Source: Amycolatopsis coloradensis (GTDB lineage Bacteria; Actinomycetota; Actinomycetes; Mycobacteriales; Pseudonocardiaceae). From it: a stretch of 58,001 nt of DNA. The stretch is taken from NCBI RefSeq assembly GCF_037997115.1, contig NZ_CP150484.1, positions 4,216,103-4,274,103 of the forward strand, given 5' to 3'. The position numbers were made by a program, and so were the translations under genes. The notes below the pieces were generated by a model that worked only from the letters and a program-made list of their open reading frames with translations, ran no database searches and was not told the DNA's origin. Shown one piece after another: positions 8,640 through 17,219 of the stretch (position 1 is its first letter; each line of letters starts with the position of its first letter).

Positions 8640-9236
8640 GTGAACCCCTCAGCCGAGGACATAGTCCGCACCGCGGCGCGGTGGATCGATCGCGGCGTCC
8701 GCGTCGACACCTCCGCCTTCGCCCAGGAACTGGGCATCTCGCGCAGCACGCTGTTCCGCCGTGTCGGCAACCGGGAAGACCTGCTCGGTGATGCCCTCTA
8801 CTACCTGTCCGAGCGCACCCTGACGGCCGCCGCGCGCACCTGGGAGCGCGAAGAGGGCGACGTGGTGCGCAACGCGGCCGGTGAACTGCGCTGTCTTTCG
8901 ATCATGCGCGAGTACCGGTCCGTGCTGGCGGCGAGTGCCGGGTTCCGGCGCTTCCTCGACGACGAGCCGGTGCTGGCGATCAGGCTGCTGACCGATCCGG
9001 ACGGCCGCGTCCAGCCGCGAGTGATCGCGGCACACGTCGAGCTCCTTCGCCGCGACGTCGAGGACGGCGGCTTCGTGCCCGCGGTCAGCCTGGACAGCCT
9101 GTGTTACGCGATCGTGCGGCTTGGGGAGGCGTTCCTGTACTCGGACGTCCTCGCCTCCCGGACCCCCGATCTCGAAGCGGCGTCGACACTGCTCGGAGCG
9201 CTCGTGGAAGGACGGGTGCCGAGCAGGACCTTGTGA
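8640..9236 (+). CDS. TetR-family regulator (QsdR-like C-terminal domain)
   Basis: A 198-aa TetR-type repressor with an N-terminal HTH (about residues 17-40, [20 protein letters not shown]) and an all-helical ligand domain. The C-terminal half ([22 protein letters not shown], then [20 protein letters not shown]) resembles the QsdR group. The GTG at 8640 starts the domain sensibly; no good ribosome site precedes it, so the message may be leaderless or a start further upstream may be used. It is divergent from the polyester hydrolase and probably controls it or itself. Confidence 0.88.
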   Translation: MNPSAEDIVRTAARWIDRGVRVDTSAFAQELGISRSTLFRRVGNREDLLGDALYYLSERTLTAAARTWEREEGDVVRNAAGELRCLSIMREYRSVLAASAGFRRFLDDEPVLAIRLLTDPDGRVQPRVIAAHVELLRRDVEDGGFVPAVSLDSLCYAIVRLGEAFLYSDVLASRTPDLEAASTLLGALVEGRVPSRTL

Positions 9237-9284
9237 AACACTTGCGCCTGGTGTTTCATCGAGAGGGATCTCGAGGAGGCGCCG

Positions 9285-11651
9285 ATGCCTGTGTACCCGC
9301 TGCGGGGGAGGGACGACCTCTTCGGCGGGCTGAGGTCGGTCGCCGGGCGTGCCGTGCTGGTCCGCGGTGCGGAAGGCCTGGGCAAATCGGCCCTGCTCAC
9401 CGAGCTGCGCGCCACCCTCGGCGTCCGCCTCGTCGGTGTGCGGGGCCTGCGAGCGGAAAGCGAGCTGCCCTACGGCGCCCTGCAGCGGATGTTCGGCGCG
9501 CCGGTCTCCGGCGGCGCGGAGGCACGAGACCGGCTCGGAGCTGTTTCGGCGCCGACGATCTGCTGGGTCGACGACGCGCACTGGGTCGATCCGGAGTCCT
9601 TGGCGGCGCTGGGTTTCGCCGCCAGGCGACTGGCGGGAGCGCCGGTCGGGATGGTGCTCGCCTCGCGATCTGGATCCGACGAATTCGATTCCGTCGAGCT
9701 GCCGCCGTTGCCCGTTTCCGCCGCCGATCAGGTGCTGCGTGACCGCGGCGTGCCCGCCGGGGTGCGCCCGCAGCTGGTCGAACTGGGTGACGGGAACCCG
9801 GCCGACCTCGTAGCGCTGGCGGCTTCGCTGACACCCGCTCAGGCGGCCGGGCGGGAGCCGGTTTCGCCGATCCTGCGGGAGCGTCTGCCTCGCTACGCGG
9901 CCGAGCTCGACGCGATGCGGCTCGACGAACGTCTCCGTTTTCTCGCCACCTGCATGGACTTCACCGCGAGGAAGGCGACCTGGTACGCGGCGGCGTCCCC
10001 GGCCGACCGCAGGGCGGCGCACGCGCGGCTGGCCTCCGCCGAGGAGGGGCCCGACGCGCTCTGGCATCGCGCGATGGCGGCGGCCACGCCGTCCGAGCCG
10101 CTCGCGGACGCGCTCGCCGCGGCACCGGCGGTGGATCACGCGGCCGCGGCCCGGCAGCTCGAACGCGCCGCCGCCCTGACCGCCGATCCGGCCACGCGGG
10201 CGACCCGGCTGCTGGCCGCGGCGGACGCGGCCTGGCAGGCGGGCAGACCTGGGTGGGCACGGCTGCTGCTGTCCAGAGTGGACACTGAACCGGGCGCGGT
10301 GGCGTTGCTGCACGGGGAGATCGAGCTGCGTGACGGCGATCCCGCCGTCGCCACCCACGAACTGGGCGCAGCGGCGGAACTGCTGCCCGATCCGGCGGGC
10401 GCGCTCCTGCTGGCGGGTGAGGCGCGCAGGCTCGGTGGTGACCTGAGCGGCTACCGGGCTCTCGCCCGGGCGGTCCCGGCGGGCGACGGGCTGGTCTCCG
10501 CGCATTTCCACGGTCTGACCTCGGTTTACGCCGGACGTCACGAGGACGCCGTCACTCCGCTGAAGGACGCTGTCGCCAAGGGGATGGCCGGCTCGGACGT
10601 CGCAGGGGCCGTCTGGGCCGCCGAAGCGGCCTTCGCCCGCGGGCATGCCGAACGGGCGCACGAATACGCGGCCGCGGCCGTGAGCCGCGCGCGGCTCGGC
10701 AAACGCCACGCGGAACTGCCGTGGGCACTGATCTATCTGTCGCTCTCGGCCATCGCGCTCGACCGCATCCCCTGTGCGCGGGCGGCGTCCCGCGACGGCC
10801 TGCGGGCACCGCACAACCTGCGGATGGAGCATCTGACGCTGCTGGGACTGGCCGCCGCACTGCTCGGTGACCGCGTACCGGAGCTGGACGAGGCGGCCGA
10901 AGGCATCGCCGAACGCGGTCTAGGCAGGCCCGCCGCGGTCGCCGCGTGGGCGAACGCCTGCCTGGACCTGGCCGAAGACCGGCCCGACGACGCGTTGAGC
11001 AGGCTCGAAGATCTCGCTTCGGGCGTCTCCGGCGACCAGCCGGTGATCCGGGTGCTGGCCACTCCGCAACTCGTCGAGGCGGCCGTCTGTGCCGGGCGGC
11101 CCGAACGCGCACTGGCCGCGCTGGAGGTGTTCGACCGCTGGACCCTCGCGGGCGCGGAACCCTGCTGGCTCGCGCTGAGCCACCGCTGTCACGCGCTGAC
11201 CGCGCCGGATCCCGGTGTGGCGGAACGGCGTTTCGTCCTGGCCATCGAGGCGCACCGGCGGGCGGGCGGCGCGATGGAACTCGCCAGGACCCGGTTCGCC
11301 TACGCCACTTTGCTGCGACGGCATCGGCGGACCCGGGACGCCCGCGACCAGTTCCGCGATGCCTTGCGGGGCTTCGAAAACGTCGGCGCGACCCGGTTCG
11401 CCGAACGGGCAAGGGCCGGGCTGCGAGCGACCGGCGAGACCGTCGACTCGCCGCACCGATCGCTCGCCGGCCTCACACCGCAGCAGGACGCCATCACCCG
11501 CCTGGTGGCGGCGGGGGAGACGAACAAGGAGATCGCACGCCGGCTGGTGATCAGCCATCGCACGGTGGATCACCACCTGCGGAACATCTTCACGGCATTG
11601 GGTGTGCGGTCCCGGGTGGAACTCGCGCGCCGCGTCGCCGCCGGCGAATGA
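9285..11651 (+). CDS. LAL-type LuxR family regulator (ATPase plus LuxR HTH)
   Basis: A 788-aa large ATP-binding regulator of the LuxR family. Walker A is GAEGLGKS (28-35) and Walker B is ICWVDDAHW (92-100). The middle 500 residues are alanine/leucine-rich helical repeats of TPR/MalT type. The C-terminal LuxR HTH (about 725-785) carries LTPQQDAITRLVAAGETNKE and VDHHLRNIFTALGV. Such proteins are usually pathway activators. The AAA module is shorter than in typical 900-aa LAL proteins. It begins 48 bp after the TetR gene (AGGAGG present), and its targets cannot be read from the window. Confidence 0.92.
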   Translation: MPVYPLRGRDDLFGGLRSVAGRAVLVRGAEGLGKSALLTELRATLGVRLVGVRGLRAESELPYGALQRMFGAPVSGGAEARDRLGAVSAPTICWVDDAHWVDPESLAALGFAARRLAGAPVGMVLASRSGSDEFDSVELPPLPVSAADQVLRDRGVPAGVRPQLVELGDGNPADLVALAASLTPAQAAGREPVSPILRERLPRYAAELDAMRLDERLRFLATCMDFTARKATWYAAASPADRRAAHARLASAEEGPDALWHRAMAAATPSEPLADALAAAPAVDHAAAARQLERAAALTADPATRATRLLAAADAAWQAGRPGWARLLLSRVDTEPGAVALLHGEIELRDGDPAVATHELGAAAELLPDPAGALLLAGEARRLGGDLSGYRALARAVPAGDGLVSAHFHGLTSVYAGRHEDAVTPLKDAVAKGMAGSDVAGAVWAAEAAFARGHAERAHEYAAAAVSRARLGKRHAELPWALIYLSLSAIALDRIPCARAASRDGLRAPHNLRMEHLTLLGLAAALLGDRVPELDEAAEGIAERGLGRPAAVAAWANACLDLAEDRPDDALSRLEDLASGVSGDQPVIRVLATPQLVEAAVCAGRPERALAALEVFDRWTLAGAEPCWLALSHRCHALTAPDPGVAERRFVLAIEAHRRAGGAMELARTRFAYATLLRRHRRTRDARDQFRDALRGFENVGATRFAERARAGLRATGETVDSPHRSLAGLTPQQDAITRLVAAGETNKEIARRLVISHRTVDHHLRNIFTALGVRSRVELARRVAAGE

Positions 11652-11680
11652 ACTGCCTCGTGGGTGGGGCGTCGGCTTCG

Positions 11681-11848
11681 CGTGACTGGATGGACGACAC
11701 GCGTGTTGGGATGGACGACTCGCGTGATTGGCTGGACGACACGCGTGATTGGGCGGACGACTCGCGGCGGAGCCCCGGCCACGGTCGTGTCGTCCATCCA
11801 ATCACGCGAGTCGTCCAGCCAATCACGTGTGTCGTCCAGTCGGTCACG
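11681..11848. repeat. Two-sided array of 21-bp repeats (4 forward, 3 inverted)
   Basis: Four head-to-tail 21-bp units (11681-11701, 11702-11722, 11723-11743, 11744-11764) of the form CGTGATTGGCTGGACGAC plus ACG or TCG are followed by a 21-nt centre. Three units in inverted orientation follow (11786-11806, 11807-11827, 11828-11848; CGTGTCGTCCATCCAATC plus ACG). The array fills the gap between two convergent genes, and its last unit covers the stop codon of the minus-strand gene (TGA at 11844-11846). A transcript from either side would fold into a stem of about 63-84 bp with mismatches. There are no variable spacers, so it is not CRISPR. Likely a bidirectional terminator or mRNA-end element. 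Confidence 0.85.
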
Positions 11849-12848
11849 GGCAGGCGAGGACCGGGGCCTGCGGACGCCCACCGCCGTGCAGGTCGCTCAG
11901 CGGAACCCTGGCCAGGCCGAGGATCGCCTGCGCGGTCGCGCGCGGGGCGGTCGACGGGTTCAGGCCCGTGGCGTCGTAGGCGATCGCGCCGCGGTCCGCC
12001 TCGGCGCCGGCGCACCCGGTCTGCAGTGACCGCAGGAATTCCCGTGCCTTGACGGCGGCGGCGGGGCGGTGCCCGGCCAGCGCCTGCGCGGCGAGGCCGG
12101 TGCTGTTCGCGTTCGGCGCGTTGGTGGAGAAACCGAAGCCGCCGTTCGGGTGCTGCTTGGTGACCAGCCAGGAGGTGCCCTCCCCGGCGTTCACCGGGTC
12201 ACCGGTGGCGCGCAAGGCTTGCACGACCGTCGCGGTCGCGTCGACGTCGCTCGTGCACGTCGCTTCGCCGAAGTTCAGCGGGAAACCGCCGTCGGGGCAC
12301 TGGGTGCCCGCGAGGAACGTCACGGCCTGCGCCGGGACGTCGCCGGTGCGGTCCAGCGCCAGCAAGGCGAGTGACTGCGAGAGGGCGTTGGAGTAGTCGC
12401 CGTATTCGGAGCGGTCGGAGAACCGGCCGGACGGCGTGAGCAGCGAGAGCAGGCCCGCCTTCAGGTCGACGCCGCCGAACGACGCCGGGTCCTTGCCGCG
12501 GACCTGCGCGGCGAGCAGCAGTTTGGCGTGCGCGCCCGCGTACGCCTCGGTGCCGCTGCCGACGTAGCCCGTGGTGATCTCCGGTTTCGCCAGCCAGGTG
12601 ATCGCCTTGTCCGCGTTCGTGTCCGACACCCCGGCCGCGGCGAACGCGAAGATCGCGTCGATCGTCAAACCCTGGTCGGGGAACTTCTGGCCGCCGAAGT
12701 CGGCCTCGAACCTTTCCCCGTCGGCCAGCTGCCTCGCGAGCCAGCCCGCGGCGGCGTCCGCCTTGTCGTGGGTGGCCGCGGCCGCCGCCGGAGCGGCGAC
12801 CAGCCCGATGCCGCACAGCAGGGCGACAGCGAAAACCAAACGTCTCAT
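11844..12848 (-). CDS. Secreted alpha/alpha-toroid protein, predicted cobalamin-capture component
   Basis: A 334-aa protein with a signal peptide (about 1-24, ending AAPAAAAA) and no membrane anchor. The mature part is a run of helical repeats of the prenyltransferase/squalene-oxidase (alpha/alpha-toroid) type, with signatures QCPDGGFPLNFG, DVDATATVVQALRA, HPNGGFGFSTNAPNANSTGLAAQAL and DATGLNP. Enzymatic residues of terpene cyclases are not evident. A cobalamin riboswitch precedes it and a divergent cobalamin-controlled ECF operon lies next door, so binding extracellular corrinoid is the favoured role, as in the alpha-barrel of intrinsic factor. The ATG at 12848 has GAAAGG upstream. The binding role is inferred. 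Confidence 0.8.
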   Translation of the reverse strand: MRRLVFAVALLCGIGLVAAPAAAAATHDKADAAAGWLARQLADGERFEADFGGQKFPDQGLTIDAIFAFAAAGVSDTNADKAITWLAKPEITTGYVGSGTEAYAGAHAKLLLAAQVRGKDPASFGGVDLKAGLLSLLTPSGRFSDRSEYGDYSNALSQSLALLALDRTGDVPAQAVTFLAGTQCPDGGFPLNFGEATCTSDVDATATVVQALRATGDPVNAGEGTSWLVTKQHPNGGFGFSTNAPNANSTGLAAQALAGHRPAAAVKAREFLRSLQTGCAGAEADRGAIAYDATGLNPSTAPRATAQAILGLARVPLSDLHGGGRPQAPVLACP

Positions 12849-12889
12849 GAGAACCCTTTCCCGCATTTCCACGACAGGAGTCGGTGACA

Positions 12890-13015
12890 CCGCGCGACGT
12901 GGGTGACCGGGCTCGCCTGGAGGGCACACCGTTGCGGGACAGCGCCGGACTCTCACCGGACTTCCCCCACGACCGCGCTGAATCGGACGAACCGAAGAGT
13001 ACCGCCAGGGCGCGG
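12890..13015 (-). promoter_or_regulatory. Cobalamin riboswitch (minus strand)
   Basis: Read on the minus strand, the leader contains the conserved core GGGGGAAGTCCGGTGAGAGT, then CCGGCGCTGTCCCGCAACGGT, and the distal GAGCCCGGTCACC that pairs in the AdoCbl aptamer (B12 box). It lies about 50-160 nt upstream of the secreted toroid gene at 12848. The edges are approximate. Family members bind adenosylcobalamin and reduce expression of downstream genes when the vitamin is abundant. Confidence 0.88.
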
Positions 13016-13074
13016 GTTTCGATGTGATCCTGGTGACCGACCTGGTCAGCGGTGCCTGCCGGAGGTGATCGAGT

Positions 13075-13275
13075 GTTAACCTCGATCGGCTCGACAACTG
13101 CACACCGCCGCCCGTGACGGGGAAGCCGGTCGAAATCCGGCGCTGTCGCGCAACCGTGGGCCCTTCACCAGGGCGAGCCGGGATACCGAACGGGCGGATG
13201 AACGAACCACTGTCGCGATAAACAGGGGTGACCGCGGCGTCTCGCGCCTGTCCTCCGTCTGCCGCAAGGAGGAGT
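13075..13275 (+). promoter_or_regulatory. Cobalamin riboswitch with possible SD-sequestering platform (plus strand)
   Basis: The plus-strand leader carries ACGGGGAAGCCGGTCGAAAT, CCGGCGCTGTCGCGCAACCGTG and GAGCCGGGATACC (13177-13189), the diagnostic elements of an adenosylcobalamin riboswitch. Just before the ATG at 13277, TCCTCC (13251-13256) can pair with the ribosome site GGAGGA (about 13268-13273), suggesting control of translation initiation. It governs the six-gene toroid/beta-domain/ECF operon. The aptamer is clear; the platform is inferred. Confidence 0.92.
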
Positions 13276-13276
13276 C

Positions 13277-15724
13277 ATGCGCCGCCGGTACCTCACCGCA
13301 GTGGCGTTCGCCGTCAGCATCGGCGTGGTCGCCGCACTGCTCACCGGGACGGCCAGCGCCGCCAACGATCCCGGCGCCGCGAAGGCGAATTCCCGCTGGC
13401 TCGCGACGAAGCTGAAGCCGGACGGCACGCTCGAGAACCCCAATGGGGGCGCACTGCCCGACCACGGCCTGATGCTCGACGTACTGTTCGCGATGTACGC
13501 GTCGGGTGACGGCGCCAAGGCCGAGCCGATCATGAAGTTCCTCGACGATGAAGGCCACGCGAGCGACTACTTCACCTGGGACGGGCTGGTTCCCGGGCTC
13601 GGGTACGACAAGATCGTCGTCGGCGGCTCGCTGGCCAAGACGCTGGTCGCCGCGCAGGTCTCCGGCCGGGACCCCCGGAATTTCGACGGGTACGACCTGG
13701 TCGCCGAGACCCATGCGGCCATCATGCGCACGGGCCCGGACAAAGGCCGGATCAGCGACTACTCGAAGGACCCGAAACTCGCCGACGCGGTGAGCAACGA
13801 CGCGAACACGTTCGGCCAGGGGCTCGGCGTGATCGGGCTCGCCGCGGCGGGAGAGAACGACCGGATCGCCATCGACAGGCTGCTGACCCAGCAGTGTTCC
13901 GAGGGCTACTTCCGCCTCATTTTCGAAGACATCCCGACGAAGGAGACCGGCGACCACGTCACCCCGGACGGCCACAAGATTTCGACCTGCGACGAGGGGA
14001 AGCCGCTCGACCTTTCCCCGACCGACGGCGACGCCACGGGCCTCGCGCTCTCGGCGCTGCTGGCCGCGCGCCAGGCGGGCGCGACCGGACTCGACGCCCC
14101 GATCGCCAAGACCGTCTCGTGGCTCAAAGCGAACCAGACTTCCGGTGGCGGTTGGGGTGGTGGCGTCGGCACCGAGGCGCCGAACACCAACAGCACCGGC
14201 ATGATCGTCCAGGCGCTCGCCGACGCGGGCGGTGCGGACGCGGCGGTGGACAAGGGCGTGCGGTACCTCAAATCCGCGCAGGCGAACGCCGCCGCCGACT
14301 CCGGCACCAAGCTCGCGGGCGAGCTCGGCGCGATCGCCTACAACCCGGCCGCCTACGAGGCCGCGCGCACGTCCGGCATCAGCGGCGTCGACACCTGGAT
14401 CCGCGCGGGTGCCCAGGCTTCACTCGGGTTGTCGCAGGTCGGCTTCTACGCGCTCGCGAAGGGCGACACTCAGCCGCCGACCAGCGGCGCCCCGGCTCCT
14501 ACGACGACCACCATCACGACGTCGGCGACGCCGCCGCCCCAACCCAAGAAGGCCGGCACGCCCAGGGCGTCCACCGTCGTCCGGCCACCGGCCGCGATCG
14601 TCACCCCGGACACGGCGACACCGGCCGCCCGCCTCGGCGCCTACCTGGCGAACCGGCTCACCGACGGTGACCACGTCGAGGTGACCGAGGACGGCAAGAC
14701 CTACGTCGACTACGACGCCACCGCCGACGTGGTGCTGGCCCTGCGAGCGCTGGACCAGCAGCCGGACTCCGTCGCCCGCGCGTCGCAGTTCCTGGTGAAG
14801 CCGGAAGCCGTACAGGCCTATGCCCACGGCGCGCCCTACGAGCAAGGTGAGGCGTCGTATGCCGGACCGCTCGCGAAACTCGTGCTCGTCGCCGAGTTCG
14901 CGAAGGCCGACGTCGCCGGGCAACTGCGCTCCGATCTGGTGAAGCTGCGCGGCACCGACGGCAAGTTCACCGACACCGGATCGTTCGCCGACGCCGACGA
15001 GACCGTGGAGCGGCACGCTTGGGCGGTGCTCGCCACCGCGGCCGATCCCGGTCCCGCGGTCGAACTGCTCCTTTCACGCCAGTGCGCCGACGGAACCTTT
15101 CCGAAGCACCTCGACACCGCGGAATGCGGCTCCGGCGACCTCGCCGCGACCGCCGCCGCTGTCACCGCGCTGGCCGCCCGTCCGCACACCGACGCCGCGC
15201 CTCCGTCCAGGCGCCCGGATGGCTGGAGCGCGCGGCGCGTGTCGGCGTTCGTCTCCGCGGTGAGCGCGCTCGGCGTCCGGCCGACCGGCGAGGGCATGGT
15301 CACCGGAGAGGGCGGAGAGCCGGACATCGCGCTGAGCGCCGCCGTCGCCGCCGCGCGGCAGACCGCCGGCCTCGACGCGAGCGGAACCGCGCGATCACTG
15401 GGCGAACTGGTCCAAGCCGATGGCGGTTTGGCCAAGGGGGCCGCCGGGGAGACCGATTTCCCGACCAGTCTGGCCGCCGCGCAAGGAGTCGCGGGCCGAT
15501 CCTGGCTGTCCGCGGCTGATTCGCCGCTCTCGCCCGCGATCCGGCTGCCGCTGACCGAGGCGAATCCGTCCGGTGCGCCGGTACTGGCCGCGGAGCAGTC
15601 CGGCTCCCCGCCGTCATGGCTGGTCTGGGGGCTCGCCGGACTGGCCGTCCTGCTGCTGCTCACCGTGATCGCACTGGTTTTCGTACTTCTTCGTTTCACC
15701 AAGAAAAAGGGGGCAACACCGTGA
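13277..15724 (+). CDS. Membrane-anchored double alpha/alpha-toroid protein, predicted cobalamin-capture component
   Basis: An 815-aa protein with signal peptide (1-28), a first toroid (about 30-395), a Pro/Thr linker (396-450), a second toroid (about 451-745), then a single transmembrane helix (about 781-806) and a basic KKK tail. The helical repeats carry GGGWGGGVGTEAPNTNSTGM and DATADVVLALRALD, as in the neighbouring secreted toroid. The topology places both toroids outside the cell. A cobalamin riboswitch directly precedes it, and its stop overlaps the next start (GTGA). Databases would name it a prenyltransferase/squalene-oxidase repeat protein, but cofactor capture fits the context better than terpene chemistry. 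Confidence 0.85.
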   Translation: MRRRYLTAVAFAVSIGVVAALLTGTASAANDPGAAKANSRWLATKLKPDGTLENPNGGALPDHGLMLDVLFAMYASGDGAKAEPIMKFLDDEGHASDYFTWDGLVPGLGYDKIVVGGSLAKTLVAAQVSGRDPRNFDGYDLVAETHAAIMRTGPDKGRISDYSKDPKLADAVSNDANTFGQGLGVIGLAAAGENDRIAIDRLLTQQCSEGYFRLIFEDIPTKETGDHVTPDGHKISTCDEGKPLDLSPTDGDATGLALSALLAARQAGATGLDAPIAKTVSWLKANQTSGGGWGGGVGTEAPNTNSTGMIVQALADAGGADAAVDKGVRYLKSAQANAAADSGTKLAGELGAIAYNPAAYEAARTSGISGVDTWIRAGAQASLGLSQVGFYALAKGDTQPPTSGAPAPTTTTITTSATPPPQPKKAGTPRASTVVRPPAAIVTPDTATPAARLGAYLANRLTDGDHVEVTEDGKTYVDYDATADVVLALRALDQQPDSVARASQFLVKPEAVQAYAHGAPYEQGEASYAGPLAKLVLVAEFAKADVAGQLRSDLVKLRGTDGKFTDTGSFADADETVERHAWAVLATAADPGPAVELLLSRQCADGTFPKHLDTAECGSGDLAATAAAVTALAARPHTDAAPPSRRPDGWSARRVSAFVSAVSALGVRPTGEGMVTGEGGEPDIALSAAVAAARQTAGLDASGTARSLGELVQADGGLAKGAAGETDFPTSLAAAQGVAGRSWLSAADSPLSPAIRLPLTEANPSGAPVLAAEQSGSPPSWLVWGLAGLAVLLLLTVIALVFVLLRFTKKKGATP

Positions 15725-16299
15725 AGAGAATGCTGGCCGTGACGTCCGTCCTCATCGGACTGATCGGGCTTTCCGCCGCACCCGCGAACGCGGTCGACAC
15801 CACCAAGGGCTACGCCGGGATCTGCACCGGCCCCGACGCGCTCACCGGGGTCACCGTCGTGGTCGACTTCCAGGAGCTGGACGGCAACGGCGGGACCGCC
15901 GCGCCGACGATCACCCGGTGCTCGCCCAACGCCGCGCCGGGTACCGCCCGCACGGGCATCAAGGCGTTGCAGGACGCGGGGATCGCGGTCGCCGGCACCG
16001 CACGCTGGGGCCTCGGTTTCGTCTGCCGCCTGGAAGGCCGCCCGGCCGCGACGGAGACCCTCCCGCTGTCGACCAACCCGAACTACAAGGAAGCGTGCGT
16101 CACCACGCCTTCCCCCGGCGCGTACTGGGGTTACTGGCACGCCGGCGGCTCCGGCACCACCTGGACCTACAGCACCACGGGTGCCCTCAACCGCACCGTG
16201 ACCCCCGGCGGATTCGAGGGCTGGTCGTTCTCGCTGAACAAGTCGGCGACGACGAACCCGCCGCCCGGTGTCACGCCGAGGAACCCGGCCATCCCGTGA
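15721..16299 (+). CDS. Small secreted beta-domain protein (SCO2322/DUF4430-like), predicted cobalamin-capture partner
   Basis: A 192-aa protein starting at the GTG overlapping the previous stop. Signal peptide 1-24 (PANA). The mature part contains VTVVVDFQEL, a helix with ALQDAGIAVAG, WGLGFVCRLEG, AYWGYWHAGG and the end motif GGFEGWSFSLN, plus four Cys (ICTG, TRCS, FVCR, EACV) able to form two disulfides. The strand-helix-strand order and the YWxYW motif recall DUF4430 and the beta-domain of intrinsic factor/transcobalamin. From memory this matches the group called SCO2322 family. No anchor is present, so it is likely free or held by partners. Function inferred. Confidence 0.8.
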   Translation: MKRMLAVTSVLIGLIGLSAAPANAVDTTKGYAGICTGPDALTGVTVVVDFQELDGNGGTAAPTITRCSPNAAPGTARTGIKALQDAGIAVAGTARWGLGFVCRLEGRPAATETLPLSTNPNYKEACVTTPSPGAYWGYWHAGGSGTTWTYSTTGALNRTVTPGGFEGWSFSLNKSATTNPPPGVTPRNPAIP

Positions 16300-17219
16300 G
16301 GAGGGTTCTTCCCGTGGTGGCGGCGGTCTTCCTGATCGCCGCCACGGCGCCGTCCGCGCACGCGGTCGACCAGAGCAAGGGGTATCCCGGGTTCTGCAAG
16401 GACGCCACCGGAGTCACCGTGGTGGTGGACTTCCAGCAGCTCGGCGGCACGGCCATCGTCCGCTGCAATCCCCAGACCACGCGCGGCACCGGACTGGACG
16501 CGCTCAAGGGCGCCGGTTTCCAGATCGCCGGGGTGCAGCGCTGGGGCGAGTCGTTCGTCTGCCGGGTCGAGAATCGCCCTTCCGCGGCCGAGAACATCCC
16601 GGTCAGCGGCCGCGAGACGTACCGGGAGCAGTGCGTCGACACGCCTCCCGCACAGGCCTACTGGTCCTACTGGCACGCCTCGAACAACTGCGCGTGGGAC
16701 TACAGCCAGTGGGGGCTCAAGAACCGGGACTTCACCCCCGGCGGGTTCGAGGGCTGGTCTTTCTCCTTGAACGCCACCGCTCAGAGCAACCCGGTCCCGC
16801 GGGTCTCCGCCGTGCGGCCGGGTACCGAGAGCCAGCCGTGCGTGCCGCGCGAAGAGGCCAAGCCGGTCACCGGCGATCCCGGCGAGCGGCAGCAGCGGCC
16901 GCAGCCGGGGAACGATCCGCGGCCGGCAACCGGCCCGGAACCGGGCGCGGGGGAAGCCCCCGCTGCGGGGCCGAGTTCCGGCGCGCTGCCACCGCCCAAA
17001 CCGCGTCCGAGTGCCTCGGCGCGGCCGAAGGCGCAGGACCCGTCGTCGAACGTCGCGTTCACCGGCGGTGAGAACGCCGAGGACGTCAACGCGGTGATCG
17101 AACGCGAGTCCGGCGCCAGCGACTGGGCGCCCTGGGCGGCGGGCGCCGCGATACTGGCGCTGTGCGTGGCGGGATTCCTGGTGGCACGCAGACGCAAACG
17201 CGCACAAGGAGTTCGATGA
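16296..17219 (+). CDS. Membrane-anchored beta-domain protein (SCO2322/DUF4430-like)
   Basis: A 307-aa paralogue of the preceding protein. GTG start overlapping the previous stop, signal peptide 1-23 (SAHA), then the same domain (VTVVVDFQQL, WGESFVCRVEN, AYWSYWHAS, GGFEGWSFSLN) with five Cys. A Pro/Glu/Gly-rich linker of about 85 residues and a C-terminal transmembrane helix (about 279-300) with RRRKR follow. The linker would hold the domain at the outer surface near the ECF transporter. Paired soluble and anchored copies mirror the soluble and anchored toroid proteins. Stop overlaps the EcfT start (ATGA). Confidence 0.82.
   Translation: MRRVLPVVAAVFLIAATAPSAHAVDQSKGYPGFCKDATGVTVVVDFQQLGGTAIVRCNPQTTRGTGLDALKGAGFQIAGVQRWGESFVCRVENRPSAAENIPVSGRETYREQCVDTPPAQAYWSYWHASNNCAWDYSQWGLKNRDFTPGGFEGWSFSLNATAQSNPVPRVSAVRPGTESQPCVPREEAKPVTGDPGERQQRPQPGNDPRPATGPEPGAGEAPAAGPSSGALPPPKPRPSASARPKAQDPSSNVAFTGGENAEDVNAVIERESGASDWAPWAAGAAILALCVAGFLVARRRKRAQGVR

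Noticed and set aside
8649..10832. 727-codon minus-strand open frame opposite the TetR and LuxR genes
   Set aside because: Low-complexity Arg/Gly/Gln composition without domains; the opposite strand carries recognisable regulators.
11681..11848. CRISPR array
   Set aside because: Repeats are directly adjacent without variable spacers and switch orientation in the middle; no cas genes nearby.
11844..15724. Terpene cyclase or prenyltransferase function for the toroid proteins
   Set aside because: Both are secreted, lack evident catalytic motifs of cyclases, have no terpene genes nearby and are under cobalamin riboswitches.
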